This document shows positions 39,897-48,221 of a DNA stretch of 64,000 bases, in pieces. A program made the position numbers and the translations under genes. Below the pieces are notes generated by a model. The model ran no database searches, was not told the DNA's origin, and saw only the letters and a program-made list of their open reading frames with translations. Location of the stretch: positions 3,100-67,099 of the forward strand of contig UROF01000012.1 in the NCBI GenBank assembly GCA_900549475.1, read 5' to 3'. This DNA comes from an uncultured Eubacteriales bacterium (lineage in GTDB: Bacteria > Bacillota > Clostridia > Oscillospirales > Oscillospiraceae). The stretch's first letter is position 1, and each line of letters starts with the position of its first letter.

Positions 39897-42530
39897 GTGA
39901 GCAAGAAGTTCGTGTACCTGTTCTCTGAAGGAAACGGTTCCATGCGTGAGCTGCTGGGCGGCAAGGGCGCCAACCTGGCGGAGATGACCAACCTGGGCAT
40001 GCCGGTGCCTCAGGGCTTCACCATCACCACCGAGGCCTGCACCCAGTACTACCAGGACGGCCGTCAGATCAATGCCGAGATCCAGGATGAGATCATGGAA
40101 TACATCGGCAAGCTGGAGGACATGTCCGGCAAGAAGTTTGGGGATCTCAACAATCCTCTGCTGGTGTCTGTGCGTTCCGGCGCCCGGGCCTCCATGCCCG
40201 GTATGATGGACACCATCCTGAACCTGGGCCTCAACGACCGGGTGGTGGAAGCTTTTGCCAAAAAGACCAAGAATCCCCGCTTTGCCTATGACTCCTATCG
40301 CCGGTTCATCCAGATGTATTCCGACGTGGTCATGGAAGTGGGCAAGAAATATTTTGAGGAGCTCATCGACAAGATGAAGGCCGCCCGGGGCGTCACCCTG
40401 GACACCGAGCTGACTGCCAAGGACCTCAAGGAGCTGGCTGAGCAGTTCAAGGCCGAGTACAAGGAGAAGATCGGTGAGGAGTTCCCCCAGAACGCCCGTG
40501 AGCAGCTGATGGGCGCTGTCCGCGCTGTGTTCCGCAGCTGGGACAACCCCCGGGCTATCTACTATCGCCGCATGAACGACATCCCCTCCTCCTGGGGCAC
40601 TGCCGTCAACGTGCAGATGATGGTGTTCGGCAACATGGGCGACACCTCCGGTACCGGCGTGGCCTTCACCCGCAACCCCGCCACCGGCGAGAAGAAGCTC
40701 TTCGGTGAGTTCCTGATGAACGCCCAGGGCGAGGACGTGGTGGCCGGCGTGCGTACCCCCCAGACCATCGACCAGCTGGCCGAGGTCATGCCCGAGGCTT
40801 ATCAGCAGTTTGTGGATATCGCCCAGAAGCTGGAGTATCACTACCGCGATATGCAGGACATGGAGTTCACCATTGAGAATAAGAAGCTCTACATGCTCCA
40901 GACCCGTAACGGCAAGCGTACCGCTGCTGCCGCTCTGAAGATCGCCTGCGATCTGGTGGACGAGGGCATGATCACCGAGGAAGAGGCCGTCTGCATGATC
41001 GACCCCAAGAGCCTCGACTCCCTGCTGCACCCCACCTTCCCCAAGGAGGAGCTGGAGCGGGTGGCTCCCATCGGCCACGGCCTGGCCGCCTCCCCCGGCG
41101 CTGCTGCCGGTCAGGTGGTGTTCACCGCTGACGACGTGGTGGAGTGGGTGGACAAGGGCCACAAGGTGATCCTGGTCCGTCTGGAGACCTCCCCCGAGGA
41201 TATCGAGGGTATGCATTTTGCCCGCGGCATCCTGACGGTCCGCGGCGGTATGACCTCCCACGCCGCCGTGGTGGCCCGTGGTATGGGCACCTGCTGCGTG
41301 TCCGGCTGCGGCGACATCGTCATCGATGAGGAGGCCAAGCAGTTCATCCTGGGCGGCAAGACCTACAAGGAGGGCGACTGGATCTCCCTGGACGGCTCCA
41401 CCGGCAACATCTACGGTGAGCGCCTGCACACCGCTGAGGCTGAGATCGGCGGCGAGTTCGGCCGGATCATGGCCTGGGCGGACAAGTACCGCACCCTCCA
41501 GGTCCGCACCAACGCCGATACCCCCAAGGATTCCCGTCAGGCCCGCAACTTCGGCGCCGAGGGTATCGGTCTGTGCCGTACCGAGCATATGTTCTTTGAT
41601 ACCGATCGTATTGCCGCCATCCGGGAGATGATCGTCTCCGAGACGGTGGAGCAGCGTGAGCGGGCTCTGGAGAAGATCGAGCCCATGCAGCAGAAGGACT
41701 TTGAGGAGATCTATGAGGCCATGATGGGCAAGCCCGTCACCATCCGCCTGCTGGATCCGCCTCTCCATGAGTTCCTGCCCACCGAGGATGCCGACATCAA
41801 GGCCCTGGCCAAGGAGATGAAGATCACCGAGGAGCGCCTGCGTGAGGTCATCACCAGCCTCCACGAGTTCAACCCCATGATGGGCCACCGCGGATGCCGT
41901 CTGGACGTGACCTATCCTGAGATCGCCCGGATGCAGACCAGAGCCATCATCAAGGCCGCTCTGGCTGTCCGCAGCCGCCGTCCCGCCTGGAAGATCACCC
42001 CTGAGATCATGGTCCCCCTGGTCGGCGAGGCCAAGGAGCTGGCCTATGTTAAGGACATCATCGACAGAACCGCCAAGGTACTCATTGAGGAGGCCGGCAG
42101 CGATATGACCTATAAGGTCGGCACCATGATCGAGATCCCCCGTGCCGCCCTCACTGCTGATGAGATCGCCAAGGAGGCAGAGTTCTTCTCCTTCGGTACC
42201 AACGATCTGACCCAGATGACCTTCGGCTTCAGCCGCGATGACGCCGGCAAGTTCCTGGCCAGCTACTATGACCGCAAGATCTATGAGTCCGATCCCTTCT
42301 CCCGTCTGGATCAGGCCGGTGTGGGCCGCCTGGTGCAGATGGCCTGCGAGCTGGGCCGCAAGACCCGCCCCGATATCAAGCTGGGCATCTGCGGCGAGCA
42401 GGGCGGCGATCCTTCCACCGTGGAGTTCTGCCACAATGTGGGCCTGACTTATGTTTCCTGCAGCCCCTTCCGGGTGCCTATCGCCCGTCTGGCTGCCGCT
42501 CAGGCCAACATCAAGAACCCCCGCAAGTAA
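39897..42530 (+). CDS. ppdK: pyruvate, phosphate dikinase
   Basis: 877 residues, full length. It interconverts PEP, AMP and PPi with pyruvate, ATP and Pi and is central to PPi-linked glycolysis in anaerobes. The N-terminal ATP-grasp domain (GGKGANLAEMTNLGMPVPQG) precedes the swivelling phospho-His domain with His455 in GGMTSHAAVVARGMG, the same number as in Clostridium symbiosum PPDK. The C-terminal PEP/pyruvate barrel has GCRLDVTYPEIARMQ, FSFGTNDLTQMTFGFSRDD and GICGEQGGDP. The start is GTG at 39897 with GGGAGG upstream. Codon usage is strongly biased to preferred codons, suggesting high expression. Confidence 0.97.
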   Translation: MSKKFVYLFSEGNGSMRELLGGKGANLAEMTNLGMPVPQGFTITTEACTQYYQDGRQINAEIQDEIMEYIGKLEDMSGKKFGDLNNPLLVSVRSGARASMPGMMDTILNLGLNDRVVEAFAKKTKNPRFAYDSYRRFIQMYSDVVMEVGKKYFEELIDKMKAARGVTLDTELTAKDLKELAEQFKAEYKEKIGEEFPQNAREQLMGAVRAVFRSWDNPRAIYYRRMNDIPSSWGTAVNVQMMVFGNMGDTSGTGVAFTRNPATGEKKLFGEFLMNAQGEDVVAGVRTPQTIDQLAEVMPEAYQQFVDIAQKLEYHYRDMQDMEFTIENKKLYMLQTRNGKRTAAAALKIACDLVDEGMITEEEAVCMIDPKSLDSLLHPTFPKEELERVAPIGHGLAASPGAAAGQVVFTADDVVEWVDKGHKVILVRLETSPEDIEGMHFARGILTVRGGMTSHAAVVARGMGTCCVSGCGDIVIDEEAKQFILGGKTYKEGDWISLDGSTGNIYGERLHTAEAEIGGEFGRIMAWADKYRTLQVRTNADTPKDSRQARNFGAEGIGLCRTEHMFFDTDRIAAIREMIVSETVEQRERALEKIEPMQQKDFEEIYEAMMGKPVTIRLLDPPLHEFLPTEDADIKALAKEMKITEERLREVITSLHEFNPMMGHRGCRLDVTYPEIARMQTRAIIKAALAVRSRRPAWKITPEIMVPLVGEAKELAYVKDIIDRTAKVLIEEAGSDMTYKVGTMIEIPRAALTADEIAKEAEFFSFGTNDLTQMTFGFSRDDAGKFLASYYDRKIYESDPFSRLDQAGVGRLVQMACELGRKTRPDIKLGICGEQGGDPSTVEFCHNVGLTYVSCSPFRVPIARLAAAQANIKNPRK

Positions 42531-42545
42531 AAGCCTTTGAGCACG

Positions 42546-42579
42546 AAGGCCCCCGCGCCGACAGGCGCGGGGGCCTTTT
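42546..42579 (+). terminator. rho-independent terminator after ppdK
   Basis: AAGGCCCCCGCGCC pairs with GGCGCGGGGGCCTT around GACA, followed by TTTT. Confidence 0.9.
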
Positions 42580-42761
42580 GGACTGCGGGTGCCCCGCAGC
42601 CCGGGAGAGAGATATCCTCTGCAGGCCGGATGAGACGGACAGGGAAGATACCTGCGGAGGAGGACGGGGAACTTTTTCACAGACCAGTCCGTCCATAGAG
42701 GGAGAAAACAGCCGACAGGCTTCGACAGAAATAAACGGGATATAACAAGGAGAGTCCAAGC

Positions 42762-44891
42762 ATGAACGAAGTGATGGATCAGGAGCGCCGGGTAAAGGAA
42801 CCCCCTGTCTGGGTCCCGGTGAAGCCCCATCTGGAGCTGTTCTGGCCCACCATATTTTTTTGGTCTGCCCTTTTGTGGCAGGAACTGTGGGTGAAGGTAT
42901 TCTGTGTTCACTCCCTGACAGCGGAGGGCATGGCGGTGACGGCACTGTTGCTGCTGCCGCTGGCACTGGTACTGGGCGTATTGTGCGCTGCGGTTCCCCG
43001 GCGGGTAGGCGTAGTGCTCCTGCCGGTGGTCATGGGTATCATCACCCTGTGGGTGGGGGCGCAGATCGCCTATTACAGCCTGTTTCGTACCTACCTGTCC
43101 CTGTACTCCACCTCCCAGGTGGGAATGGTGTTCCAGAATTTCGGTAAGGACGCATTTTTTGCAGTTTTGTCCAGCTGGGTGCCGATCCTGCTGATCCTGG
43201 TGCCATTTGTCCTGTCCCTGGTGCTGCGCAGGCGGATCTTGTCCGGGGCGGGGATGCTCACCCGGTATTGGCAAGCCCGCTGGGCCGGAGTGACAGCCCT
43301 GGCGGCCCTTCTGGCCCTGTGGGTGACGCTGACCTCAGTGGACGGCACCATGTCCCTTCCCAATCTGATCAACGCCTCTTCCGCCCGGAATCTGCAGGTG
43401 ACCCATTTTGGCGTGCTGGCCACCACCGGCCTGGAGATCCGGGACATGCTGGGCCTGGGCCACGAGGCTGAGCTGCCGGAAGTGCCGGAGGATACGGAGC
43501 TGCCGGAGTCGCCTGACACGCCGGACCCGCCCCTTGCGCCGGAGGATTCCGGGGAGGAGGAAGAGCCTGCCCCGCCGGCCTATGGGGACAATGTGCTGGA
43601 GATCGATTTCCAGGAACTGATAGACGGGGAGACAGATGAGACCCTGCTGCGGATGCATGAGTACTTTTCCCAGGCGGAGCCCACGGAGAAAAATTCGTGG
43701 ACCGGCTATTTTGCCGGTAAGAACCTGATCTGGATCGTGGCGGAGGGATACAGCGGAGAGGTGGCCCTCCGGCCTGATGTGACGCCGACCCTCTACCGGC
43801 TCAGCCAGGAGGGGTTCCGGTTTGAGAACTTCTATACGCCCCTCTGGGGTGTGTCCACCAGCGACGGGGAATATGTGACCACCACCGGCCTCATCCCCAA
43901 AAGCGGCACCTGGAGCTATCGGGAATCCGCCGACAACTATATGCCCTTTGGCTTCGGCAATCTCTTCTCCCATCTGGGCTATGCGGCCAACGCCTTCCAC
44001 GACCATGTATATACCTATTACAACCGGGATAAGAGCCATCCCAACATGGGCTACAACTTCTATGCCGTAGGCCAGGGGCTGGACATCTCCGACACCTGGC
44101 CCGAGTCGGACCTGGAGATGATGGAGCAGTCGGTGCCCCGCTATATTGATGAGGACTCCTTTATCACCTACTACATGACAGTCAGCGGCCATTTGAACTA
44201 CACCTTTTCCGGCAACAGCATGGCGGCCAAAAACCAGGATGTGGTGGAGGATCTGCCCTACAGCAGCGAGGCCCAGGCGTACCTGGCCACCCAGGTGGAG
44301 CTGGACCGGGCGGTAGAGTACCTCCTGGAGCAGCTGGAGGCGGCCGGGAAGCTGGAGGATACGGTGATCGTCCTCTCCGGCGACCACTACCCCTATGGAC
44401 TGTCCCAGAGTGCCTACGATGAGCTGGCGGGCCATGAGGTGGATCAGACCTTTGAGCTCTATAAGAGCCAGCTGATCATCTGGTGCGCCGACATGGAGGA
44501 GCCGGTGGAAGTGGAAAAGTTCTGCTCCAGTCTGGACATCATGCCCACTCTGGCCAACCTCTTCGGCCTGCCCTACGATTCCCGGCTGGTGATGGGACGG
44601 GATATCCTGTCCGACAGTCCCGGGCTGGTGATCTTTTCCAACTATAGTTTCCTCACCGATGTGGGGGCCTATGACAGTGTGACCGACACCTTCGCCCCCT
44701 GGGAGGATGCGGAGGAACCGGAGGAGGACTACGCCGCCCAGGTGCTGGAGCAGGTGCGCAGCAAATTTGACTTTTCCCGGCTGATCCTGGAGGAGGATTA
44801 CTACCGGGTCATATTTGGGGAAAAGACCCCATGGGATTTCCTGCCGGACGATGGTGCTTCCGCAGAGGAAGCTCCCGCTCCGGAGGCGTGA
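42762..44891 (+). CDS. LtaS-like sulfatase-fold membrane enzyme (lipoteichoic acid synthase family)
   Basis: 709 residues. About five N-terminal transmembrane helices (residues about 25-200) are followed by an acidic, proline-rich linker (LPEVPEDTELPESPDTPD onward, about 240-280) and an extracellular alkaline-phosphatase/sulfatase domain. Catalytic and metal features include AEGYSGE, the nucleophile region STSDGEYVTT (Thr or Ser as in LtaS TSDSEF), TVSGHLNYTF and VLSGDHYPYG. LtaS enzymes transfer glycerol phosphate from phosphatidylglycerol to glycolipid. Other substrates such as phosphoethanolamine are possible in this family. AAGGAG lies about 10 bases before the ATG. The long Pro/Glu linker is unusual. 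Confidence 0.87.
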   Translation: MNEVMDQERRVKEPPVWVPVKPHLELFWPTIFFWSALLWQELWVKVFCVHSLTAEGMAVTALLLLPLALVLGVLCAAVPRRVGVVLLPVVMGIITLWVGAQIAYYSLFRTYLSLYSTSQVGMVFQNFGKDAFFAVLSSWVPILLILVPFVLSLVLRRRILSGAGMLTRYWQARWAGVTALAALLALWVTLTSVDGTMSLPNLINASSARNLQVTHFGVLATTGLEIRDMLGLGHEAELPEVPEDTELPESPDTPDPPLAPEDSGEEEEPAPPAYGDNVLEIDFQELIDGETDETLLRMHEYFSQAEPTEKNSWTGYFAGKNLIWIVAEGYSGEVALRPDVTPTLYRLSQEGFRFENFYTPLWGVSTSDGEYVTTTGLIPKSGTWSYRESADNYMPFGFGNLFSHLGYAANAFHDHVYTYYNRDKSHPNMGYNFYAVGQGLDISDTWPESDLEMMEQSVPRYIDEDSFITYYMTVSGHLNYTFSGNSMAAKNQDVVEDLPYSSEAQAYLATQVELDRAVEYLLEQLEAAGKLEDTVIVLSGDHYPYGLSQSAYDELAGHEVDQTFELYKSQLIIWCADMEEPVEVEKFCSSLDIMPTLANLFGLPYDSRLVMGRDILSDSPGLVIFSNYSFLTDVGAYDSVTDTFAPWEDAEEPEEDYAAQVLEQVRSKFDFSRLILEEDYYRVIFGEKTPWDFLPDDGASAEEAPAPEA

Positions 44892-44898
44892 GACAGCG

Positions 44899-44941
44899 CA
44901 GCCCCGCCCACCATGTATCTGGTGGGCGGGGCTGTTTTTTT
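44899..44941 (+). terminator. rho-independent terminator after the LtaS-like gene
   Basis: CAGCCCCGCCCACC pairs with GGTGGGCGGGGCTG around ATGTATCT, followed by TTTTTTT. Confidence 0.92.
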
Positions 44942-44959
44942 CATGGGGAAACCCGCCGG

Positions 44960-45640
44960 TTATTTCTCGGTGGGGATAAAGGGCCGGATCACACCGGCCA
45001 CGGCGCTGATGGGCATGGTCTGTAGGTAGATCTTTCCCGGCCCGGTGATGACGGTGTTGAATACACCCTCGCCGCCGAAGAACATATTTTTCACGCCCGG
45101 CACCACCTGGACATCCATGGTGCAGGTGGCGTCCATAGCGGCCAGATAGCCGGTGTCCACGATCATGGACTGTCCGGGCATCAGGTCATACTCCATCACA
45201 TGGCCGTCAAACTCCGCAAAGGCAAGACCATGACCGGAGAGACGCTGCATGATGAAACCCTCGCCGCCGAAAAAGCCGGAACCCAGCTTCTTCTGGAAGA
45301 ATACCGACAGCTCCACTGTGGATTCTGCCGCCAGGAAGCCGCTCTTCTGCAGAATGATCTCACGGCCCGGCGCGATGGAGAAGGGGCGGATACTGCCGGG
45401 GAAGCTGGAAGCAAAAGCGATCATGCCGGGGCCGCCCTTGGCGGTGTAACGGTTCTGGAACAGGGCTTCACCGGCGAACATCCGGCCCAGAGCCTTGCCC
45501 AGACCACCTCCGGTGGTGGTCTCCATCTGCATGTTGAGGCTCATCCAGCTCATACTGCCTCGCTCGGTGATCATTGACTCCCCGGCGCTCAGCTGACAGA
45601 TAACGACGGGCAGGGTATTGCCTTCAATGGTATATTCCAT
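44960..45640 (-). CDS. AIM24 family protein
   Basis: 226 residues of the AIM24/TIGR00266 family, a beta-rich fold of tandem repeats. Glycine-rich repeats are clear: GGGLGKALGRMFAGEALFQNRY near residues 44-65, then GSGFFGGEGFIMQRLSG and KNMFFGGEGVFNTVITGPG, where the same FFGGEG motif recurs. The bacterial function is not established; the yeast homologue is mitochondrial. AAGGAGG lies 8 bases before the ATG. It is transcribed convergently with the LtaS-like gene and appears monocistronic. Confidence 0.9.
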   Translation of the reverse strand: MEYTIEGNTLPVVICQLSAGESMITERGSMSWMSLNMQMETTTGGGLGKALGRMFAGEALFQNRYTAKGGPGMIAFASSFPGSIRPFSIAPGREIILQKSGFLAAESTVELSVFFQKKLGSGFFGGEGFIMQRLSGHGLAFAEFDGHVMEYDLMPGQSMIVDTGYLAAMDATCTMDVQVVPGVKNMFFGGEGVFNTVITGPGKIYLQTMPISAVAGVIRPFIPTEK

Positions 45641-45769
45641 ACGATGCGATCCTCCTTGTTGTTGATTAGGGACACACTACCTGCAGTATACAGGGGAGCG
45701 GAAGGTTTGTCGACGGGATATCCCTATTTGTAACAAAAACGATGGGAATTTTACGTTCCGGGCTGCCTC

Positions 45770-45797
45770 TTGCCAAACGGGACAAACGTGCTATACT
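45770..45797 (+). promoter_or_regulatory. promoter for the cobalamin cluster
   Basis: TTGCCA (45770-45775), a 16-bp spacer and TATACT (45792-45797), 56 bases before the cobS ATG. No cobalamin riboswitch precedes it within the gap. Confidence 0.6.
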
Positions 45798-45852
45798 GGG
45801 AAAGAATACGCCGCTGCAGGCGCCATACCCGAGAAAAAGGAGCATTTTCCCC

Positions 45853-46623
45853 ATGAAGCAGCTGTTTTCCTCCTGTGTCATTGCCTTTTCCACTTACTCC
45901 CGGATCCCCATGCCCCAGGTGGAGTGGAATGAGAAAAATATGCGTCACACCCTGGCCTTTTTCCCCCTGGTAGGGGCGGCGGTAGGGCTGATCTTCTGGC
46001 TGGTGGATGTGATCGGTTATCAGCTGGGGTTCGGCATGGTCCTCCGCGCCGCCCTCCTTACTGCCGTGCCGGTGGTGGTCACCGGCGGCATCCATCTGGA
46101 TGGATACTGCGACACGGTGGACGCCCTTGCCTCCCATGCCAGCCGGGAAAAAAAGCTGGAGATCCTCAAGGATTCCTCTGCCGGGGCCTTTGCGGTGATC
46201 TGGTGCGCTGTGTGGTTTTTGGTGTACTTTGGCCTCATGACGGAGAAAGGCAGCGGCCTCACCATTACCGTGGCGGCGGGCTATCTCCTCAGCCGGACCC
46301 TCAGCGCCCTGGCGGTGGACCGCCTTCCTTCTGCCCGGGCGGGGATGGGGGCCACGCTCAAATCCAGCAGCTCCTTCCCTTGGTGGATGCTGACCCTGTA
46401 TGGGGCGGCCTATCTGGCGGTAGTGCTGCTGATGGGCGCGCCGGTGCCGGGCCTGGTGGCTTTTGCGGCGGCGGTGGCGTTTTACTTTATCTATAGGCGG
46501 ATGGCGTTGAAAGTATTCGGCGGCTTTACCGGGGATCTGGCGGGATGGTTCGTCACGGTCTGTGAGCTGGTGATCCTGGCCGCTGTGGTGCTGACAGAGA
46601 AGGTGGTGGCACTGTGGTTTTGA
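45853..46623 (+). CDS. cobS: adenosylcobinamide-GDP ribazoletransferase (cobalamin synthase)
   Basis: 256 residues with about six transmembrane helices. It joins adenosylcobinamide-GDP and alpha-ribazole at the membrane in the last steps of cobalamin assembly. The signature GGIHLDGYCDTVDALASHASREK and the N-terminal FSTYSRIPMPQVEW are diagnostic (each shown in part). AAGGAG lies 9 bases before the ATG at 45853; a longer upstream frame lacks a good site. It overlaps the CobU-like gene by 10 bases. Confidence 0.94.
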   Translation: MKQLFSSCVIAFSTYSRIPMPQVEWNEKNMRHTLAFFPLVGAAVGLIFWLVDVIGYQLGFGMVLRAALLTAVPVVVTGGIHLDGYCDTVDALASHASREKKLEILKDSSAGAFAVIWCAVWFLVYFGLMTEKGSGLTITVAAGYLLSRTLSALAVDRLPSARAGMGATLKSSSSFPWWMLTLYGAAYLAVVLLMGAPVPGLVAFAAAVAFYFIYRRMALKVFGGFTGDLAGWFVTVCELVILAAVVLTEKVVALWF

Positions 46624-46958
46624 TCGTAGGGGGCATGGCCCAGGGAAAACTGGAATTTGCCCGCCGTGAGCTGGGGGTAACTGCCTGGAGCGACGGCGCT
46701 ATTGGCGAGGAAAACTGTATCTGCAACCTCCACCGGGCTCTCCGGCAGCAGCCGGAGGCGGACGCGGCCCTGGAGCAGTGGCTCACGGAGCATCCCGATG
46801 GTATTATCATCTGCGACGAGGTGGGCTGCGGTGTGGTGCCTATGGACAAGGAGGACCGCTCCTGGCGGGAGCGGGTGGGCCGCACTTGCTGCCGTCTGGC
46901 GGAGAGAGCCTCGGCGGTGTACCGGGTGACCTGCGGACTGGGGGTACGGCTGAAATGA
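46614..46958 (+). CDS. short CobU-like adenosylcobinamide kinase/guanylyltransferase
   Basis: 114 residues, compared with about 180 for standard CobU. The N terminus LIVGGMAQGKLEFARREL aligns with the CobU P-loop (GGARSGKS) but has Leu where Ser or Thr coordinates magnesium. The C terminus ICDEVGCGVVPMDKEDRSWRE matches the EVGxGIVP block and the usual ending (GLGVRLK). The central segment carrying the guanylylated His is missing or much shortened. It is coupled to cobS and cobC, so a role in cobinamide activation is likely, but activity of this short form is uncertain. The GTG at 46614 is the likely start. Confidence 0.7.
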   Translation: MVLIVGGMAQGKLEFARRELGVTAWSDGAIGEENCICNLHRALRQQPEADAALEQWLTEHPDGIIICDEVGCGVVPMDKEDRSWRERVGRTCCRLAERASAVYRVTCGLGVRLK

Positions 46959-47512
46959 CGGTATATCTCATCCGCCATGGAAAGACCCAGGGAAACCTGG
47001 AGCGCCGGTATATCGGCCGGACAGACCAGCCCCTCTGTCCTCAGGGCCGGGAGGAGCTCCGGGGAAAGACGGTTCCGGAGGCTGACCGGATCATCGTCTC
47101 GCCTCTGCTCCGGTGCCGGGAGACGGCGGAGATTCTCTATCCGGGGAGAGGGGCAGAAATTGTGAATGATTTTCGGGAGACGGACTTCGGGGCATTTGAG
47201 AATCACACCTATGAGGAATTGAAGGACGATCCCCGGTACTGCGCCTGGCTGGACAGCGCCGGCACCGCCGCCCCTCCCGGCGGGGAGAGCAGAGCACAGC
47301 AGCAGGAGCGGACAGTCCGGGCCTTCCGGAATGTCGTGGCGGTATGTAGAGAGGACGAACGGGTGGCGTTTGTGGTCCACGGCGGGACCATCATGTGTCT
47401 CCTGGAGGCCCTGGAGCCCTCCCACCGGTTCTATGACTGGCAGGCCCCCAATGGCGGGGGATACGCCTGCACCTGGGACGGAGAGCGCCTGACGGTGGTC
47501 GCGGCGCTTTGA
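46955..47512 (+). CDS. cobC: histidine phosphatase family protein, probable alpha-ribazole phosphatase
   Basis: 185 residues. The phosphoglycerate-mutase-type RHG motif is at the start (YLIRHGKTQGN), with the second Arg in SPLLRCRETAE and the catalytic His in FVVHGGTIMC. The ATG at 46955 overlaps the CobU-like stop (ATGA). In a cobalamin cluster the family member is CobC, which removes phosphate from alpha-ribazole 5'-phosphate before, or from adenosylcobalamin phosphate after, the CobS reaction. The specific assignment depends on context. Confidence 0.85.
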   Translation: MTVYLIRHGKTQGNLERRYIGRTDQPLCPQGREELRGKTVPEADRIIVSPLLRCRETAEILYPGRGAEIVNDFRETDFGAFENHTYEELKDDPRYCAWLDSAGTAAPPGGESRAQQQERTVRAFRNVVAVCREDERVAFVVHGGTIMCLLEALEPSHRFYDWQAPNGGGYACTWDGERLTVVAAL

Positions 47513-47527
47513 TGATACGAAGACAAT

Positions 47528-47589
47528 GTCCTTTTCTTGAAAGAAAAGGACCAAAAGAACTTTGTCCGGCAAAGCCTCCGCTTTGCCGG
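47528..47589. repeat. double palindromic intergenic element
   Basis: Two perfect stems in series: GTCCTTTTCTT/AAGAAAAGGAC (47528-47551) and CCGGCAAAGC/GCTTTGCCGG (47566-47589). This resembles a dispersed palindromic repeat; copy number cannot be judged from one window. Confidence 0.6.
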
Positions 47590-47635
47590 TGGAAAGGGAC
47601 AAAACCCATCCCGGAGGGATAAACCTGAACGAGAA

Positions 47636-47669
47636 AGGGCCGCCCCACAAGGGGCGGCTCTCATTTTTT
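47636..47669 (+). terminator. rho-independent terminator after the cobalamin cluster
   Basis: AGGGCCGCCCC and GGGGCGGCTCT pair around ACAA, followed by CATTTTTT. Confidence 0.88.
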
Positions 47670-47741
47670 ACCTGTTTTTTGTGTATGGTGACAGATTTAG
47701 CCTTTCAGCGTCGTTATACAGGCAGAAGGAGGTGATGGCCC

Positions 47742-48221
47742 TTGGAGGAAACAAGGGCCCGGGAACTGGTGGAGCGCTACGGTGATCTGCTGGTACGTCT
47801 GGGTTACACTTGGCTGGGAGATCTGGACGACGCCCAGGACGTATGTCAAACGGTGCTCCTGAAGCTGCTGGAGGACCAGCGGACGTTTCCCGATCAAGGG
47901 CAGGAGCGGGCCTGGGTGATTCGCCTGGGAATCAACGTGTGCAAGGACTGGCGTAAAAGCGCCTGGTACCGCCGGCGGGCGCCTCTGGAGGCTGCCGCTG
48001 CAGTAGCTGCCCCGTCAGCGGAGGAGAGCCCTCTGCTGGAGCAGATCCGACAATTGCCCCAGCCCTACCGGCAGGTGATCTTCCTGCGGTACTACGAGGG
48101 ATATCAGGTCAAAGAGATTGCCGGGCTGCTGGGAAAATCTCCGGCTTTGGTGAGCACCCATCTCAAGCGGGCCCGGGAGAAGCTGAAAACGATGTTGGGA
48201 GGTATGATGGATGAGTTATAG
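47742..48221 (+). CDS. ECF-type RNA polymerase sigma factor
   Basis: 159 residues with region 2 (YTWLGDLDDAQDVCQTVLLKLLE, given in part) and region 4 (LPQPYRQVIFLRYYEGYQVKEIAGLLG with helix-turn-helix, given in part). The TTG start at 47742 follows AAGGAGGTGA, a perfect anti-16S match, at 6 bases. It overlaps the membrane partner gene by 11 bases. An upstream GTGACA with CGTCG 15 bases later resembles an ECF-type promoter and could indicate autoregulation. Confidence 0.9.
   Translation: MEETRARELVERYGDLLVRLGYTWLGDLDDAQDVCQTVLLKLLEDQRTFPDQGQERAWVIRLGINVCKDWRKSAWYRRRAPLEAAAAVAAPSAEESPLLEQIRQLPQPYRQVIFLRYYEGYQVKEIAGLLGKSPALVSTHLKRAREKLKTMLGGMMDEL

Noticed and set aside
39828..43274. Very long open frame (about 1150 codons) on the minus strand opposite ppdK
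   Set aside because: It mirrors the strongly biased codons of ppdK, has Gly/His/Leu/Ala-rich low-complexity content and no recognisable domain. High GC with few A/T third positions suppresses stop codons on the opposite strand.
45661..45852. Possible cobalamin riboswitch before cobS
   Set aside because: The gap is short and lacks a B12-box-like stretch or long paired leader; only a promoter is visible.
46778..46954. Upstream extension of the cobC frame
   Set aside because: It overlaps the CobU-like gene in another frame; the ATG at 46955 directly precedes the conserved RHG motif and overlaps the previous stop as expected for coupled genes.
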